The notes: generated from the letters alone by a model not told the origin. A stretch of DNA of 43,321 bases from Burkholderiales bacterium (GCA_016191995.1 JACPVA010000193.1:1-43321); one strand, 5' to 3'; shown: positions 26,587-34,865, numbered from the stretch's first letter. Made by a program: numbers and translations.

Positions 26587-27691
26587 TCAAAGCCCCTGCT
26601 TGAGGCTGGCGCCGATGAAGGGGTCCAGGTCGCCGTCGAGCACCTTCTGGGTGGCGGAGATCTCGACCCCGGTGCGCAAGTCCTTGACGCGGCTCTGGTC
26701 GAGCACGTAGGAGCGGATCTGGTGCCCCCAGCCGACGTCGGTCTTGCTGTCCTCGAGCTTCTGCTGCGCCTCGCGCTGCTTGCGCAGCTCGTGCTCGTAC
26801 AGGCGCGATCGCAGCATCGCCCAGGCCTCGTCGCGGTTGCTGTGCTGGCTGCGGCTGTTCTGGCACTGCACGACGATGTTGGTCGGCAGGTGCGTCATGC
26901 GCACCGCCGAGTCGGTCTTGTTGATATGCTGGCCGCCGGCGCCGCTGGCGCGGAAGGTGTCGATGCGAACGTCGGCCGGGTTGATCTCGATCTCGATCGA
27001 GTCGTCGACCTCGGGGTAGACGAAGACCGACGCGAAGCTGGTATGGCGCCCGCCGGCACTGTCGAACGGGCTCTTGCGCACCAGCCGGTGCACGCCGGTC
27101 TCGGTGCGCAGGTGGCCGAAGGCGTACTCGCCCTCGACCTTGACCGTCGCGCTGCGGATGCCGGCGACGTCGCCCGCGGTCTCCTCCAGCACCTCGGCCT
27201 GGAAGCCCTTGCGCTCGCAGTAGCGCAGGTACTGGCGCAGCAGCATCGCGGCCCAGTCCATCGCCTCGGTGCCGCCGGCGCCAGCCTGGATGTCGATGAA
27301 GCAGTTGCCCGGGTCGGCGGGGTTGGAGAACATGCGCCGGAACTCGAGCTCCTCGACCGACTCGGCGAGCTTGTCGGCGTCGTCGGCGATCGCGCGCAGC
27401 GCGTCCTCGTCGCCCTCGTCCTTGGCCAGCTCGTACAGCTCGGCGCCGTCGGCCAGCTGCGTGCCCAGGCGAGCGAGGGTGTGCACGACGGTTTCGAGCT
27501 GGCGCTTCTCGCGCCCGAGCTCCTGCGCGCGCTTCGGGTCGTTCCAGATCGCCGGGTTTTCCAGCGCGGCGTCGACCTCCCTCAGCCGCAGCGACTTGCG
27601 CTCGTAGTCAAAGATACCCCCTTAGCGCGGCGGTGCGCGCTGCGAGGTCGGCGAGTCGGGTGCCGATGAGGTTGATCTGCTCGTTGTCCAT
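26587..27691 (-). CDS. prfB: Peptide chain release factor 2, expressed through a +1 programmed frameshift
   Basis: RF2 ends translation at UGA and UAA. The gene is in two frames: ATG 27691 opens 27 codons ([20 protein letters not shown] ... LRGYL) ending in an in-frame TGA at 27610-27608. A +1 shift there continues with [20 protein letters not shown] for 340 more residues, total 367 aa, the usual RF2 length. The RF2-specific SPF motif ([14 protein letters not shown]) and the catalytic GGQ ([19 protein letters not shown]) are intact. Expression is autoregulated: scarce RF2 favours the shift. The frame break is therefore not a sequencing error. Confidence 0.97.
27607..27622 (-). promoter_or_regulatory. 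RF2 programmed +1 frameshift site
   Basis: On the minus strand the sequence is AGGGGG TAT CTT TGA C: an internal Shine-Dalgarno-like AGGGGG (27622-27617), the slippery CTT (27613-27611) and the in-frame TGA followed by C, the poor termination context. This is the canonical prfB recoding signal with the standard 3-base SD-to-CTT spacing. Confidence 0.97.
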
Positions 27692-27762
27692 CGCGGGGCT
27701 TTCGTGGAGGGGCACGATTTTCGCATGCCCGCTGCGCACCCGAGCGCGGCCGGATCGGCCGG

Positions 27763-28728
27763 TCAGAGGCCCTCGGCGTCGAGGAAGTCGAGCAGCCGGC
27801 GCGCCAGTGCCTGCGGCTGGTCGTGATGCAGCATGTGCCCGCAGGGCGAGAGCCGATGGCGCTGCAGCCGCGGCAGTACCGCCAGGCGCTGCTCGAAGTC
27901 CTCGCGCGGGTAGCGCTGGCCCCACCAGCGCGTGGTGTCGGTGCGGTCGCCGTCGACCCACAGCATCGGCGCCTCGATCCGGCGCCAGACTTCCAGCACC
28001 TCGTCGACGCGGTACAGCGTCGGGTTGAGCCGCTTGTGCGCCGGGTCGGCACGCAGCTGCCAGCGCCCGTCGTCGCGCCTCTCGGCCCAATGCGGGGCGA
28101 GCCACGCAGCCTTGTCGGCGCCGAGCAGCGGGTTGTTGCTGCGCAGCCGCGCGGCGACCGCGCCCAGGTCCGCGTAGCTCTGCAGCCGCGCCGGCGCACG
28201 CAGCGAATCCAGCCACTGCGCATAGCGCCCGGGTGCCTCCGACGGCTGCGTGGCCGGCATCCCGAAGCCCTCGAGGTTGACGAGCCGGCGGATGCGCGGC
28301 GGCCGCACGCCGGCGTAGATCATCGCGACGTTGCCGCCCATGCTGTGCCCGACCAGGTCCACCGGCGCGTCGGGCGACAGCGCGTCGAGCAGCGCGTCGA
28401 GGTCGCCGAGGTAGTCCGGAAACCAGTAGCTGTCGGTCGCCGGCCCGCGCGTGCGGCCGAAGCCGCGCCAGTCGGGGGCGACGATCCGGCGCACCGGGCC
28501 TTCGATCGCGTCCAGCGCGTCGACGACGAACTGGAACGATGCGCCGACATCCATCCAGCCGTGCAGCAGCACCAGCGTCGGACGCGTGGCGCCGGCCAAT
28601 TCGGGGCCGCCCCAGCTGCTGACGTGGTAGCGGTGCCCGCGCAGGTCCGGATGCAGCGAGTCGGCATGGCGGCGCGGCCGGTAGGGCTCGGCAGGGCAGG
28701 CCGGGGCGGGATGGTCAGTATCGCTCAC
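27763..28728 (-). CDS. Alpha/beta-fold hydrolase
   Basis: A 321-aa serine hydrolase of the alpha/beta fold; substrate unknown. Seen: the oxyanion region LVLLHGWMDVG, a conserved WRGFGRTRGP, the nucleophile elbow VDLVGHSMGGNVA, an acidic residue region (MLWVDGDRTDTTRWWG) and the catalytic His (SPCGHMLHHDQP). I chose GTG 28728, preceded by GAAGGG at good spacing. An alternative ATG at 28791, preceded by TACAGT six bases upstream, would add 21 Pro/Gly-rich residues and fits the leaderless pattern seen at other genes. Upstream lies the HD-GYP gene (minus), with a 10-bp tandem repeat between; prfB begins 71 bases after its stop. Confidence 0.85.
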   Translation of the reverse strand: MSDTDHPAPACPAEPYRPRRHADSLHPDLRGHRYHVSSWGGPELAGATRPTLVLLHGWMDVGASFQFVVDALDAIEGPVRRIVAPDWRGFGRTRGPATDSYWFPDYLGDLDALLDALSPDAPVDLVGHSMGGNVAMIYAGVRPPRIRRLVNLEGFGMPATQPSEAPGRYAQWLDSLRAPARLQSYADLGAVAARLRSNNPLLGADKAAWLAPHWAERRDDGRWQLRADPAHKRLNPTLYRVDEVLEVWRRIEAPMLWVDGDRTDTTRWWGQRYPREDFEQRLAVLPRLQRHRLSPCGHMLHHDQPQALARRLLDFLDAEGL

Positions 28729-28835
28729 GGGGGACCCTTCGGGCTTCGCCCACCGATACGCGCCTTCTTGCGGCGGCCCGGGGGGGTTCATGCCGACACT
28801 GTAGGGCCAGCGCCGGCCGCGTGCCTGTCCGGCTG

Positions 28836-28895
28836 GCGACAGGCGGCGACAGGCGCCGACAGGCGAGGACTGACGAGGACTGGCGAGGACCGGCA
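28836..28895. repeat. Six imperfect 10-bp tandem repeats
   Basis: Six consecutive decamers from 28836: GCGACAGGCG twice, CCGACAGGCG, AGGACTGACG, AGGACTGGCG and AGGACCGGCA. They fall into two related groups of three. The period is close to one DNA helical turn. They lie between the HD-GYP stop (28925) and the -10-like TACAGT (28798-28803) of the hydrolase gene, where a phased binding array could act, but this may be simple slippage. Confidence 0.65.
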
Positions 28896-28924
28896 ACGGC
28901 CGGCGTCGAGCGCCGGCTCCGCGG

Positions 28925-30046
28925 TCAGTCGGCCGCCAGCAGCGCCAGCTTGTCCGGCATCAGCGGCGCGCGCATCTGGCGCGCGGCGAGCACCCCGGTG
29001 ATGGCGTAGGTCGGCTCGCGCGTGTCGCGCCGCACCGGCTCCGGGTAGGGCCGGCCGTAGACGTCGGTCATCGCCGCCACCAGCGGCGTCATCACGGTGG
29101 CGCCACGCGCGATCACGACGCCGGTCTCGCCACAGGCCATGACGACGAAGCAGCCCGGCGGGTAGATGCCGAGCTCCTTGACCAGCGCGGCGCACACCGG
29201 GTGCTCGGGGTCCTGCATGAAGATCTCGCGTGCGGCGCGGTCGGCTGCCGCCGCCTCGCGCCCGCAGCGGCTGGCGAGCTTGGCCGTGTACTGGTCGGCG
29301 CGGTGCAGCAGCGTGGCCAGCTCGCTCGGCTGGCGCGTGCCGCTGGGGTAGCCGGAGCCGTCGCGCTCCTCATGGTGCTCGGCGACCGCGCGCAGCCAGT
29401 CGGCGTCGGCGATGCCGGCCGCCTCGAGCATTTCGCGCCCGCGCGCCGGGTGCTCGCGGATCTGGCGCCGCTGCGCGGCGTCCGGCGGCGTCGACTGGGC
29501 GGCGAGCGCGCCGTGCAGCTCGAGCATCGCGATATTCATCGTCAGCGCGGCCTTGAAGGCGCGCCGCAGGTCGGGCTCGGGCCAGCCGAGCCGGCGCGCC
29601 ACGAGCTGCGCGATGACCGCCGCGCGGACCGAATGCTCGGCGCCCAGCCGCGTGCGCTCGCCGCCGTCCTGGCGCAGGACCTGGAAGATCGCCAGGTCCG
29701 GGTCGCGGTCGATCAGCTTGTGCAGTGTCGCGGCGGCGTCGTCGACCGCGGCGCGGAAGCTCGGCGCGAGCGGAGCACGCAGCAGCTGCTCGACGCGCGC
29801 CATCGCCGCCTGCCACAGCCGCGGCAGCTGCGCGCGCGCGGCGGTCTCGGGCATCGCGAGTTGCTCGCGCAGCTCGGTCAGGTCGACCAGGGTGCCACGC
29901 TCGCACAGGCGGTCGACCTGCTGCGGCGTGTGCAGCACCTGCCCGCGCGCGAGCAGCAGCGTGGCGTCGGGGCGGTAGACGTTGAACGGCAGCGGCTGCC
30001 CGGCCACGACGCGGTGGCGGACCTGCGCGAAGGGCATGTGGTGCAT
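28925..30046 (-). CDS. HD-GYP-like protein with degenerate HD motif
   Basis: A 373-aa cytoplasmic protein resembling c-di-GMP phosphodiesterases of the HD-GYP class. Present: H138 (GAEHSV), H199 (IREHPARGREML), H224/H225 and DGSGYP (HHEERDGSGYPSG, 224-236), and the downstream ADQYTAKLASR. Missing: the HD dyad itself, replaced by M170-N171 (FKAALTMNIAMLELHG). Loss of the paired metal ligands makes catalysis doubtful, though related proteins with this substitution are, as I recall, frequent in Burkholderiales. The N-terminal 60 residues resemble the short domain preceding many HD-GYP modules. It is divergent from the GNAT gene, 102 bases away. Confidence 0.85.
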   Translation of the reverse strand: MHHMPFAQVRHRVVAGQPLPFNVYRPDATLLLARGQVLHTPQQVDRLCERGTLVDLTELREQLAMPETAARAQLPRLWQAAMARVEQLLRAPLAPSFRAAVDDAAATLHKLIDRDPDLAIFQVLRQDGGERTRLGAEHSVRAAVIAQLVARRLGWPEPDLRRAFKAALTMNIAMLELHGALAAQSTPPDAAQRRQIREHPARGREMLEAAGIADADWLRAVAEHHEERDGSGYPSGTRQPSELATLLHRADQYTAKLASRCGREAAAADRAAREIFMQDPEHPVCAALVKELGIYPPGCFVVMACGETGVVIARGATVMTPLVAAMTDVYGRPYPEPVRRDTREPTYAITGVLAARQMRAPLMPDKLALLAAD

Positions 30047-30148
30047 GGTGTGGGGCGCTCAGGGCGGGCCGCTCGCGGCGGCAACGCCAAGGATTTCGGC
30101 GCGCGGCGGGCCCCACTTGAGCGGCGGGCCGGCGTAGCATGCTCGACC

Positions 30149-30661
30149 ATGACCGAACCCGACGATCCCAGCCGCGGCCGCGCGGCGCCCATCCTGCGAC
30201 CGGCCGCAGCGGCCGATGCACCGGTCCTGGTCGAGCTGATCCGCGAGCTCGCGGTCTTCGAGCACCTCGAACATCTGGTCGAGGTCACGCCGCAGTCGCT
30301 GGCGGCGCAACTGTTCGGCGCGCGACCGGTCGCCGAGGCGATCGTGGCCGAGGTCGACGGCGCGGTCGCCGGATTTGCGCTCTTCTTCGGCAACTTTTCG
30401 ACCTTTCTCGGCCGGCCCGGGTTGTACCTGGAGGACCTTTACGTGCGACCGGCCTGGCGCGGCCAGGGCCTGGGCAAGGCGCTGCTGCAGCACCTGGGCG
30501 CGCTGGCGGTCGAGCGCGGCTGCGGCCGCTTCGAGTGGAGCGTGCTCGACTGGAATGCGAATGCGATCGCGTTCTACGAGGGCATGGGCGCCACCGTGCT
30601 GCCCGACTGGCGAATCTGCCGCGTCAGCGGCGAGGCGCTGCAGCGCTTCGCGGCGCGATGA
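30149..30661 (+). CDS. GNAT-family N-acetyltransferase
   Basis: A 170-aa acetyltransferase. The GNAT fold is clear: ILRPAAAADAPVLVELIREL (motif C), FFGNFSTFLGRPGLYLEDLY, the acetyl-CoA pyrophosphate loop VRPAWRGQGLGKALLQHLGA (motif A), and WNANAIAFYEGMGA (motif B). It resembles the diamine/spermidine acetyltransferase-like group, but the substrate cannot be fixed from sequence. Start ATG 30149 has TAGCAT eight bases upstream. Confidence 0.9.
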   Translation: MTEPDDPSRGRAAPILRPAAAADAPVLVELIRELAVFEHLEHLVEVTPQSLAAQLFGARPVAEAIVAEVDGAVAGFALFFGNFSTFLGRPGLYLEDLYVRPAWRGQGLGKALLQHLGALAVERGCGRFEWSVLDWNANAIAFYEGMGATVLPDWRICRVSGEALQRFAAR

Positions 30662-30947
30662 CATCGCGCGCGGCACGGCTCGCGGCCTGGGGCGCTGCGG
30701 GCCGGCGTGGCGATGGCCGGCGTCGACCCGGAGGCGCTACCGGACTTCGGCGACCCGGCGGCCAGCGAGTCGCGCCTGCGCGGCGCGCGGCCAGATCGCC
30801 AGCGGCAGGCCGCCGCGTCACCCTGAACGTGGCGCCGGCGCGCCCTCGGTGAAGGCGCGGACGTGCGACCGGCGGCCGCGCGCAGGACCGCTGCGGATCG
30901 CGGCGGTGACACGGACCATCTCGGCCCGGCGCGGTAAGCTTCGCGGC
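30662..30947. other. 286-base region between the GNAT and acyl-CoA synthetase genes
   Basis: No recognisable gene. A GTG-initiated reading frame at 30707-30826 would encode 39 residues (starting VAMAGVDPEALPDFGDPAAS) with G/C-rich third positions. It is in the same frame as the GNAT stop, so it may be a small ORF or a remnant. A 64-codon ORF from ATG 30658 is Arg-rich and looks like a shadow. The last 13 bases contain TAAGCT, placed as a -10 for the next gene. Confidence 0.4.
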
Positions 30948-32687
30948 GTGGACGCCGACGACGCCTACGAACACTTGCAGCGGGGCTTTCGCTGGCGCGT
31001 GCCGGCTCGCTTCAACATCGGCCAGGCCTGCGGCCGGCGCTGGGCGCGCGCGCGCCCGGATGCGGTGGCGATCCGCTGGGAGCACGAGGATGGCCGCGCC
31101 GGCAGCGCGAGCTACGGGGCGCTGCAGCGCGACGCCGACCGGCTCGCGCACGCGCTGCGCGGGCTCGGCGTGGCGCGCGGCGACCGGGTCGCGATCGTCA
31201 TGGCGCAGCGCGTCGAGACCGCGGTCGCGCACCTGGCCGCCTACCAGCTCGGCGCGGTCGCGATGCCGCTGTCGATGCTGTTCGGCCCCGACGCGCTCGA
31301 ATACCGGCTGCGCGACAGCGGCGCCGCGCTGGCGCTGGCCGACGAGACCTCGATCGCGAACCTCCTCGCGGCGCGCGTGTCATGCCCCGCACTGCGCCAT
31401 CTGGTCGCGGTCGGCGCCGCGCAGGGCAGCGGCGACGCCGACTACGCCGGCCTGCTGGCGCGCCAGCGCGGCGACGCCGTCGACGCCGTGGCCACGCGCG
31501 CCGACGACCCGGCGGTGCTGATCTACACCAGCGGCACCACCGGGCCACCGAAGGGCGCGCTGATCCCGCAGCGGGCGCTGATCGGCAACCTGAGTGGATT
31601 CGTCTGCAGCCAGGACTGGTTCCCGCACACCGCCGACGGGCGGCCCGCGGTCTGCTGGTCGCCCGCCGACTGGGCCTGGACCGGCGGGCTGATGGACGCG
31701 CTGCTGCCGACGCTGTATTTCGGGCGCGAGATCGTCGCCTACCAGGGCCGCTTCGGCCCCCAGCGCGCGTTCGAGCTGATGCAGCGCCACCGCGTGACGC
31801 ACAGCTTCCTGTTCCCGACCGCGCTGAAGGCGATGATGAAGGCGGTGCCCGACCCGCGGCGCGACTACCCCGGTCTGGCGCTGCAGGCGGTGATGAGCGC
31901 CGGCGAGGCGGTCGGCGACGCCGTCTTCGGCTACGGGCGCGACGCGCTCGGGGTGGCGATCAACGAGATGTTCGGCCAGACCGAGATCAACTACGTCGTC
32001 GGCAACTGCGGCCGCTGGCGCGACGCGCGCGGCCTCTGGCACGCGGGCTGGCCGCAGCGCCCGGGCAGCATGGGCCGCGGCTACCCGGGGCACCGCGTGG
32101 CGGTGATCGACGACGAGGGCCGCGAGTGCGCGCGGGGCACGCCGGGCGAGATCGCGGTGCACCGGCGCGACCGCCATGGCGACCCGGACCCGGTCTTCTT
32201 CCTCGGCTACTGGGGGCGCGACGACGCCACGCGCGCCAAGTTCAGCGGCGACCCGGCCGACAGCTGGTGCCGCACCGGCGACACCGCGGTGATGGACGAC
32301 CGGGGCTACCTCTGGTACCAGGGACGTGCCGACGATGTCTTCAAGGTCGCCGGCTACCGCATCGGCCCGAGCGAGGTCGAGAACTGCCTCGTCAAGCACC
32401 CGGCGGTGGCGAATGCCGCGGTCGTGCCCAGGCCCGACCCCGAGCGCGGCGCGGTCGTCAAGGCCTATGTCGTGCTCGCACCCGGCCAGGTCGGCGACGC
32501 CGCGCTGGTCGAGCAGCTGCAGCGCCATGTGCGCGGCAAGCTCGCGCCCTACGAGTACCCGAAGGAGATCGAGTTCGTCGCCGCGCTGCCGATGACGACG
32601 ACCGGCAAGGTGCAGCGGCGCGTGCTGCGCGTGCAGGAGGAGGAGCGGGCGCGGCGCGGCCGCGCCGACACGCCGCCGGCCGGGTAG
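30948..32687 (+). CDS. AMP-binding acyl-CoA synthetase (acetyl/medium-chain acyl-CoA synthetase-like)
   Basis: A 579-aa enzyme of the ANL superfamily that activates a carboxylic acid through an acyl-AMP to its CoA thioester. Motifs: P-loop YTSGTTGPPKG (193-203), the acyl-pocket region PADWAWTGGLMDALLPTLY, NEMFGQTEINYVVGN, WCRTGDTAVMDDRGYLWYQG, RADDVFKVAGYRIGPSEVE, and the C-terminal lysine in PMTTTGKVQRRVLR. It resembles the acetyl-/medium-chain group more than long-chain enzymes, but the substrate is unresolved. I chose GTG 30948 because TAAGCT lies seven bases upstream and the protein then begins at a normal family position. Confidence 0.88.
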   Translation: MDADDAYEHLQRGFRWRVPARFNIGQACGRRWARARPDAVAIRWEHEDGRAGSASYGALQRDADRLAHALRGLGVARGDRVAIVMAQRVETAVAHLAAYQLGAVAMPLSMLFGPDALEYRLRDSGAALALADETSIANLLAARVSCPALRHLVAVGAAQGSGDADYAGLLARQRGDAVDAVATRADDPAVLIYTSGTTGPPKGALIPQRALIGNLSGFVCSQDWFPHTADGRPAVCWSPADWAWTGGLMDALLPTLYFGREIVAYQGRFGPQRAFELMQRHRVTHSFLFPTALKAMMKAVPDPRRDYPGLALQAVMSAGEAVGDAVFGYGRDALGVAINEMFGQTEINYVVGNCGRWRDARGLWHAGWPQRPGSMGRGYPGHRVAVIDDEGRECARGTPGEIAVHRRDRHGDPDPVFFLGYWGRDDATRAKFSGDPADSWCRTGDTAVMDDRGYLWYQGRADDVFKVAGYRIGPSEVENCLVKHPAVANAAVVPRPDPERGAVVKAYVVLAPGQVGDAALVEQLQRHVRGKLAPYEYPKEIEFVAALPMTTTGKVQRRVLRVQEEERARRGRADTPPAG

Positions 32688-32736
32688 CTGGGCCAGCCGA
32701 TCGCGACCCGGCCCGGCTGCGGCAAACTCGCGCCCC

Positions 32737-33234
32737 ATGGGCAAGCCAGCGCATGTCAGCCAGACCCCGGCCACGCAGTGGCTGCGCCAGCACGGGGTCG
32801 ACTTCAGCGAGCACCCGTACGACTATGTCGAGCATGGCGGCACCGCCGAGTCGGCGCGCCAGCTCGGCGTCGACGAGCACCTCGTCGTCAAGACCCTGGT
32901 GATGCAGGACGAGCGCGCGCGGCCGCTGATCGTGCTGATGCACGGCGACCGCCAGGTCAGCACCAAGAGTCTCGCGCGCGCGATCGGCTGCAAGAGCGTC
33001 GAGCCGTGCCGGCCCGAGGTCGCGCAGCGGCACAGCGGCTACCAGGTCGGTGGCACCTCGCCGTTCGGGCTGCGCAAGCCGATGCCGGTCTGGGTCGAGT
33101 CCGGCGTGCTGGCGCTGCCGCGCATCCTGATCAACGGCGGGCGGCGCGGCTTCCTCGTCGGCATCGCGCCGGCGGTGCTGAGCGAACAGCTCGGCGCCAG
33201 GCCGGTCGAGTGCGCCCAGCCCGCGGCCGCGTAA
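32737..33234 (+). CDS. ybaK: YbaK/EbsC-family aminoacyl-tRNA deacylase
   Basis: YbaK removes Cys from mischarged Cys-tRNA(Pro). The 165-aa protein has the family core: YDYVEHGGTAESARQLGVDE, the conserved Lys in HLVVKTLVMQ, GDRQVSTKSLARAIGCKSVE, and GYQVGGTSPFGLRK, followed by VWVESGVLALPRILINGG. These fit YbaK rather than ProX. CAAACT lies eight bases before ATG 32737. plsY starts 11 bases after its stop. Confidence 0.92.
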   Translation: MGKPAHVSQTPATQWLRQHGVDFSEHPYDYVEHGGTAESARQLGVDEHLVVKTLVMQDERARPLIVLMHGDRQVSTKSLARAIGCKSVEPCRPEVAQRHSGYQVGGTSPFGLRKPMPVWVESGVLALPRILINGGRRGFLVGIAPAVLSEQLGARPVECAQPAAA

Positions 33235-33245
33235 ACTGCCGCGCG

Positions 33246-33995
33246 ATGTCCTGGCTCGCCGCCATCGCCGCGATCGTCGCCGCCTACCTCGTCGGCTCGC
33301 TGTCGTTCGCCGTCATCGTCAGCCGCGCGATGGGGCTGGCAGACCCGCGCAGCTACGGCTCGGGCAACCCGGGGGCGACCGACGTGCTGCGATCGGGCAG
33401 CCGCGCGGCCGCGCTGGCGACGCTGGCGCTGGATGCGCTGAAGGGCTACGTGCCCGTCGTGCTGGCCCTGGTGTTTGGAGCGCGTCTCGGGCTCGGCGAG
33501 ACGACGGTCGCGCTGGTCGGACTGGCGGCGTTCGTCGGCCACCTGTGGCCGGTCTTCTTCCGCTTCCAGGGCGGCAAGGGGGTCGCGACCGCAGCCGGGG
33601 TGCTGCTCGCGCTGAACCCCTGGCTGGGTGCGGCCACGCTCGCGACCTGGGTCATCGTCGCTGCGTTCTTCCGCTACGCGTCGCTGGCGGCGATCGTCGC
33701 CGCCGCCTTCGCGGTCTTCTACCAGCTTCTGATCTGGGGCGCGGAGCCGGCGCTGCTGGCGGTCGCGCCGATGAGCGTGCTGCTGGTCTGGCGCCACGAG
33801 CCCAACATCCGCAAGCTGCTGGCGGGCACCGAGAGCCGGATCGGCCAGAAGGCCGGCGCTGGCCACACCGCGGCGCCGGCCGTCGGTTCGGCCGGGCACC
33901 CGGGTGGCCAGCGGCACGCACAAGGGCATGGGCATGGTCATGCACGAGGCCATGGCCACGACCATGGACGACAGCCGAAGAAGTCCAGGCGATGA
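33246..33995 (+). CDS. plsY: PlsY, glycerol-3-phosphate acyltransferase, with a His-rich C-terminal tail
   Basis: PlsY makes lysophosphatidic acid from acyl phosphate and glycerol 3-phosphate, the first step of phospholipid synthesis. The 249-aa protein has about five to six membrane segments, and the conserved loops SYGSGNPGATDVLRSG (36-51), KGYVPV, and FFRFQGGKGVATAAG (104-118). It is about 40-50 residues longer than usual: residues about 200-249 form a soluble tail with His at 207, 218, 224, 228, 230, 232, 236, 238 and 240 in Gly/His repeats, ending in a basic PKKSRR. The tail could bind metal; that is inference. TAAACT lies eight bases before the start. Confidence 0.93.
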   Translation: MSWLAAIAAIVAAYLVGSLSFAVIVSRAMGLADPRSYGSGNPGATDVLRSGSRAAALATLALDALKGYVPVVLALVFGARLGLGETTVALVGLAAFVGHLWPVFFRFQGGKGVATAAGVLLALNPWLGAATLATWVIVAAFFRYASLAAIVAAAFAVFYQLLIWGAEPALLAVAPMSVLLVWRHEPNIRKLLAGTESRIGQKAGAGHTAAPAVGSAGHPGGQRHAQGHGHGHARGHGHDHGRQPKKSRR

Positions 33996-33996
33996 A

Positions 33997-34035
33997 CGCC
34001 GCCGCCGCGCGTCGGTCCGACGGCGGCGCGGCGCC
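33997..34035 (+). terminator. GC-rich hairpin region after plsY
   Basis: The sequence after the plsY stop folds into a long GC stem: CGCCGCCG pairs with CGGCGGCG, with a GTC-GGTCC-GAC tip and a small bulge. There is no T-run. It may slow transcription or be an artefact of composition. The 81-base gap then ends with GAAAGG before ridA. Confidence 0.3.
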
Positions 34036-34076
34036 TGACACCTGGGGTCCAGGCGCGAGCACGAAAGGTAGATCCG

Positions 34077-34424
34077 ATGAGCATTCAACGTTTCGACGTC
34101 GGCGCACGCATGTCCGAGATGGCCGTGCACCAGGGCGTGGTCTACCTCGCCGGCCAGGTCACCGACGACGACCGTGCCGATATCGCGGGCCAGACGCGGC
34201 AGGTGCTGGCCGCGGTCGACGCGCTGCTGGCGCGCGCGGGCAGCGACAAGTCGCGCATCCTGCGGGCGCAGATCTTCCTCGCCGACATGGCCGACTTCGC
34301 GGCGATGAACGAGGTCTGGGATGCCTGGGTCGCCCCCGGCAGCGCGCCGCCGCGCGCGACCGTGCAGGCGGCGCTGGCGCGGCCGGGGTGGAAGATCGAG
34401 GTCGTGGTTACGGCGGCGGTCTGA
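34077..34424 (+). CDS. RidA-family (YjgF/YER057c/UK114) protein
   Basis: A 115-aa protein of the RidA family, whose best-known members deaminate reactive enamine/imine intermediates from PLP enzymes. Seen: MAVHQGVVYLAGQVTDDDRA, the helix TRQVLAAVDALLARAGSDKS, and the C-terminal PPRATVQAALARPGWKIEVV, in which the Arg after the double Pro matches the conserved arginine that binds the substrate carboxylate. It resembles the shorter Rid subfamilies, so deaminase activity is only probable. GAAAGG precedes ATG 34077. Confidence 0.88.
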   Translation: MSIQRFDVGARMSEMAVHQGVVYLAGQVTDDDRADIAGQTRQVLAAVDALLARAGSDKSRILRAQIFLADMADFAAMNEVWDAWVAPGSAPPRATVQAALARPGWKIEVVVTAAV

Positions 34425-34441
34425 CCGCGGGCCCTCGCGCC

Positions 34442-34831
34442 TTGAAGAAAGGGGCCGACCGCGGCGCCTCCTCGCGCACGACGCTTGTCGGCGTCGCGCT
34501 GCTGGTCGTCGGCGTCAGCCTGGCCACCGGCTGGTGGCAGCGCCAGCGCCAGGCCACGCTGGGCGAGGCGGTCGCCGCGCTCGCGCGCCCGGGCGACATC
34601 CGCATGATCTCGTCCGACACCTGCGGCTATTGCATGCTGGCGCGGCAGTGGTTCCAGCGGCACGGGGTGGCGTTCAGCGAATGCTCGATCGAGCGCGACC
34701 CGGCCTGCCGCCAGGCCTTCGACGCGCTGGGCGCGCCGGGCACGCCGGTGATCGTCGTGCGCGGGCGGCCGACGCTGGGATTCGATGCCGAGCGGCTGCG
34801 CCGCAGGCTGGAGGCAGCGCCCGCGGGCTGA
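34442..34831 (+). CDS. Membrane-anchored glutaredoxin-like protein
   Basis: A protein of about 129 aa with one N-terminal membrane anchor (TTLVGVALLVVGVSLATGWW, residues 13-32) preceded by basic residues, and a glutaredoxin domain exposed beyond it. The redox motif CGYC is at 61-64 (SSDTCGYCMLARQWFQRHGV), followed by FSECSIERDPACRQAF and the cis-Pro loop GTPVIVVRGRPTLGF. The start is uncertain: TTG 34442 gives a sensible anchor, GTG 34388 (inside ridA) would add 18 residues, and there is no ATG before the anchor. It lies 18 bases after ridA and is probably co-transcribed. Confidence 0.75.
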   Translation: MKKGADRGASSRTTLVGVALLVVGVSLATGWWQRQRQATLGEAVAALARPGDIRMISSDTCGYCMLARQWFQRHGVAFSECSIERDPACRQAFDALGAPGTPVIVVRGRPTLGFDAERLRRRLEAAPAG

Positions 34832-34865
34832 GCAAGCCTCGACGCCGCGGCGGGTGCGCGCAGGC

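Noticed and set aside
26587..27610. prfB as a frameshifted pseudogene
   Set aside because: The break lies exactly at the conserved RF2 recoding signal, and both parts join to a full-length protein.
30658..30852. 64-codon ORF starting in the GNAT stop (ATGA)
   Set aside because: Arg/Gly-rich with poor third-position bias; looks like a shadow despite the attractive overlap.
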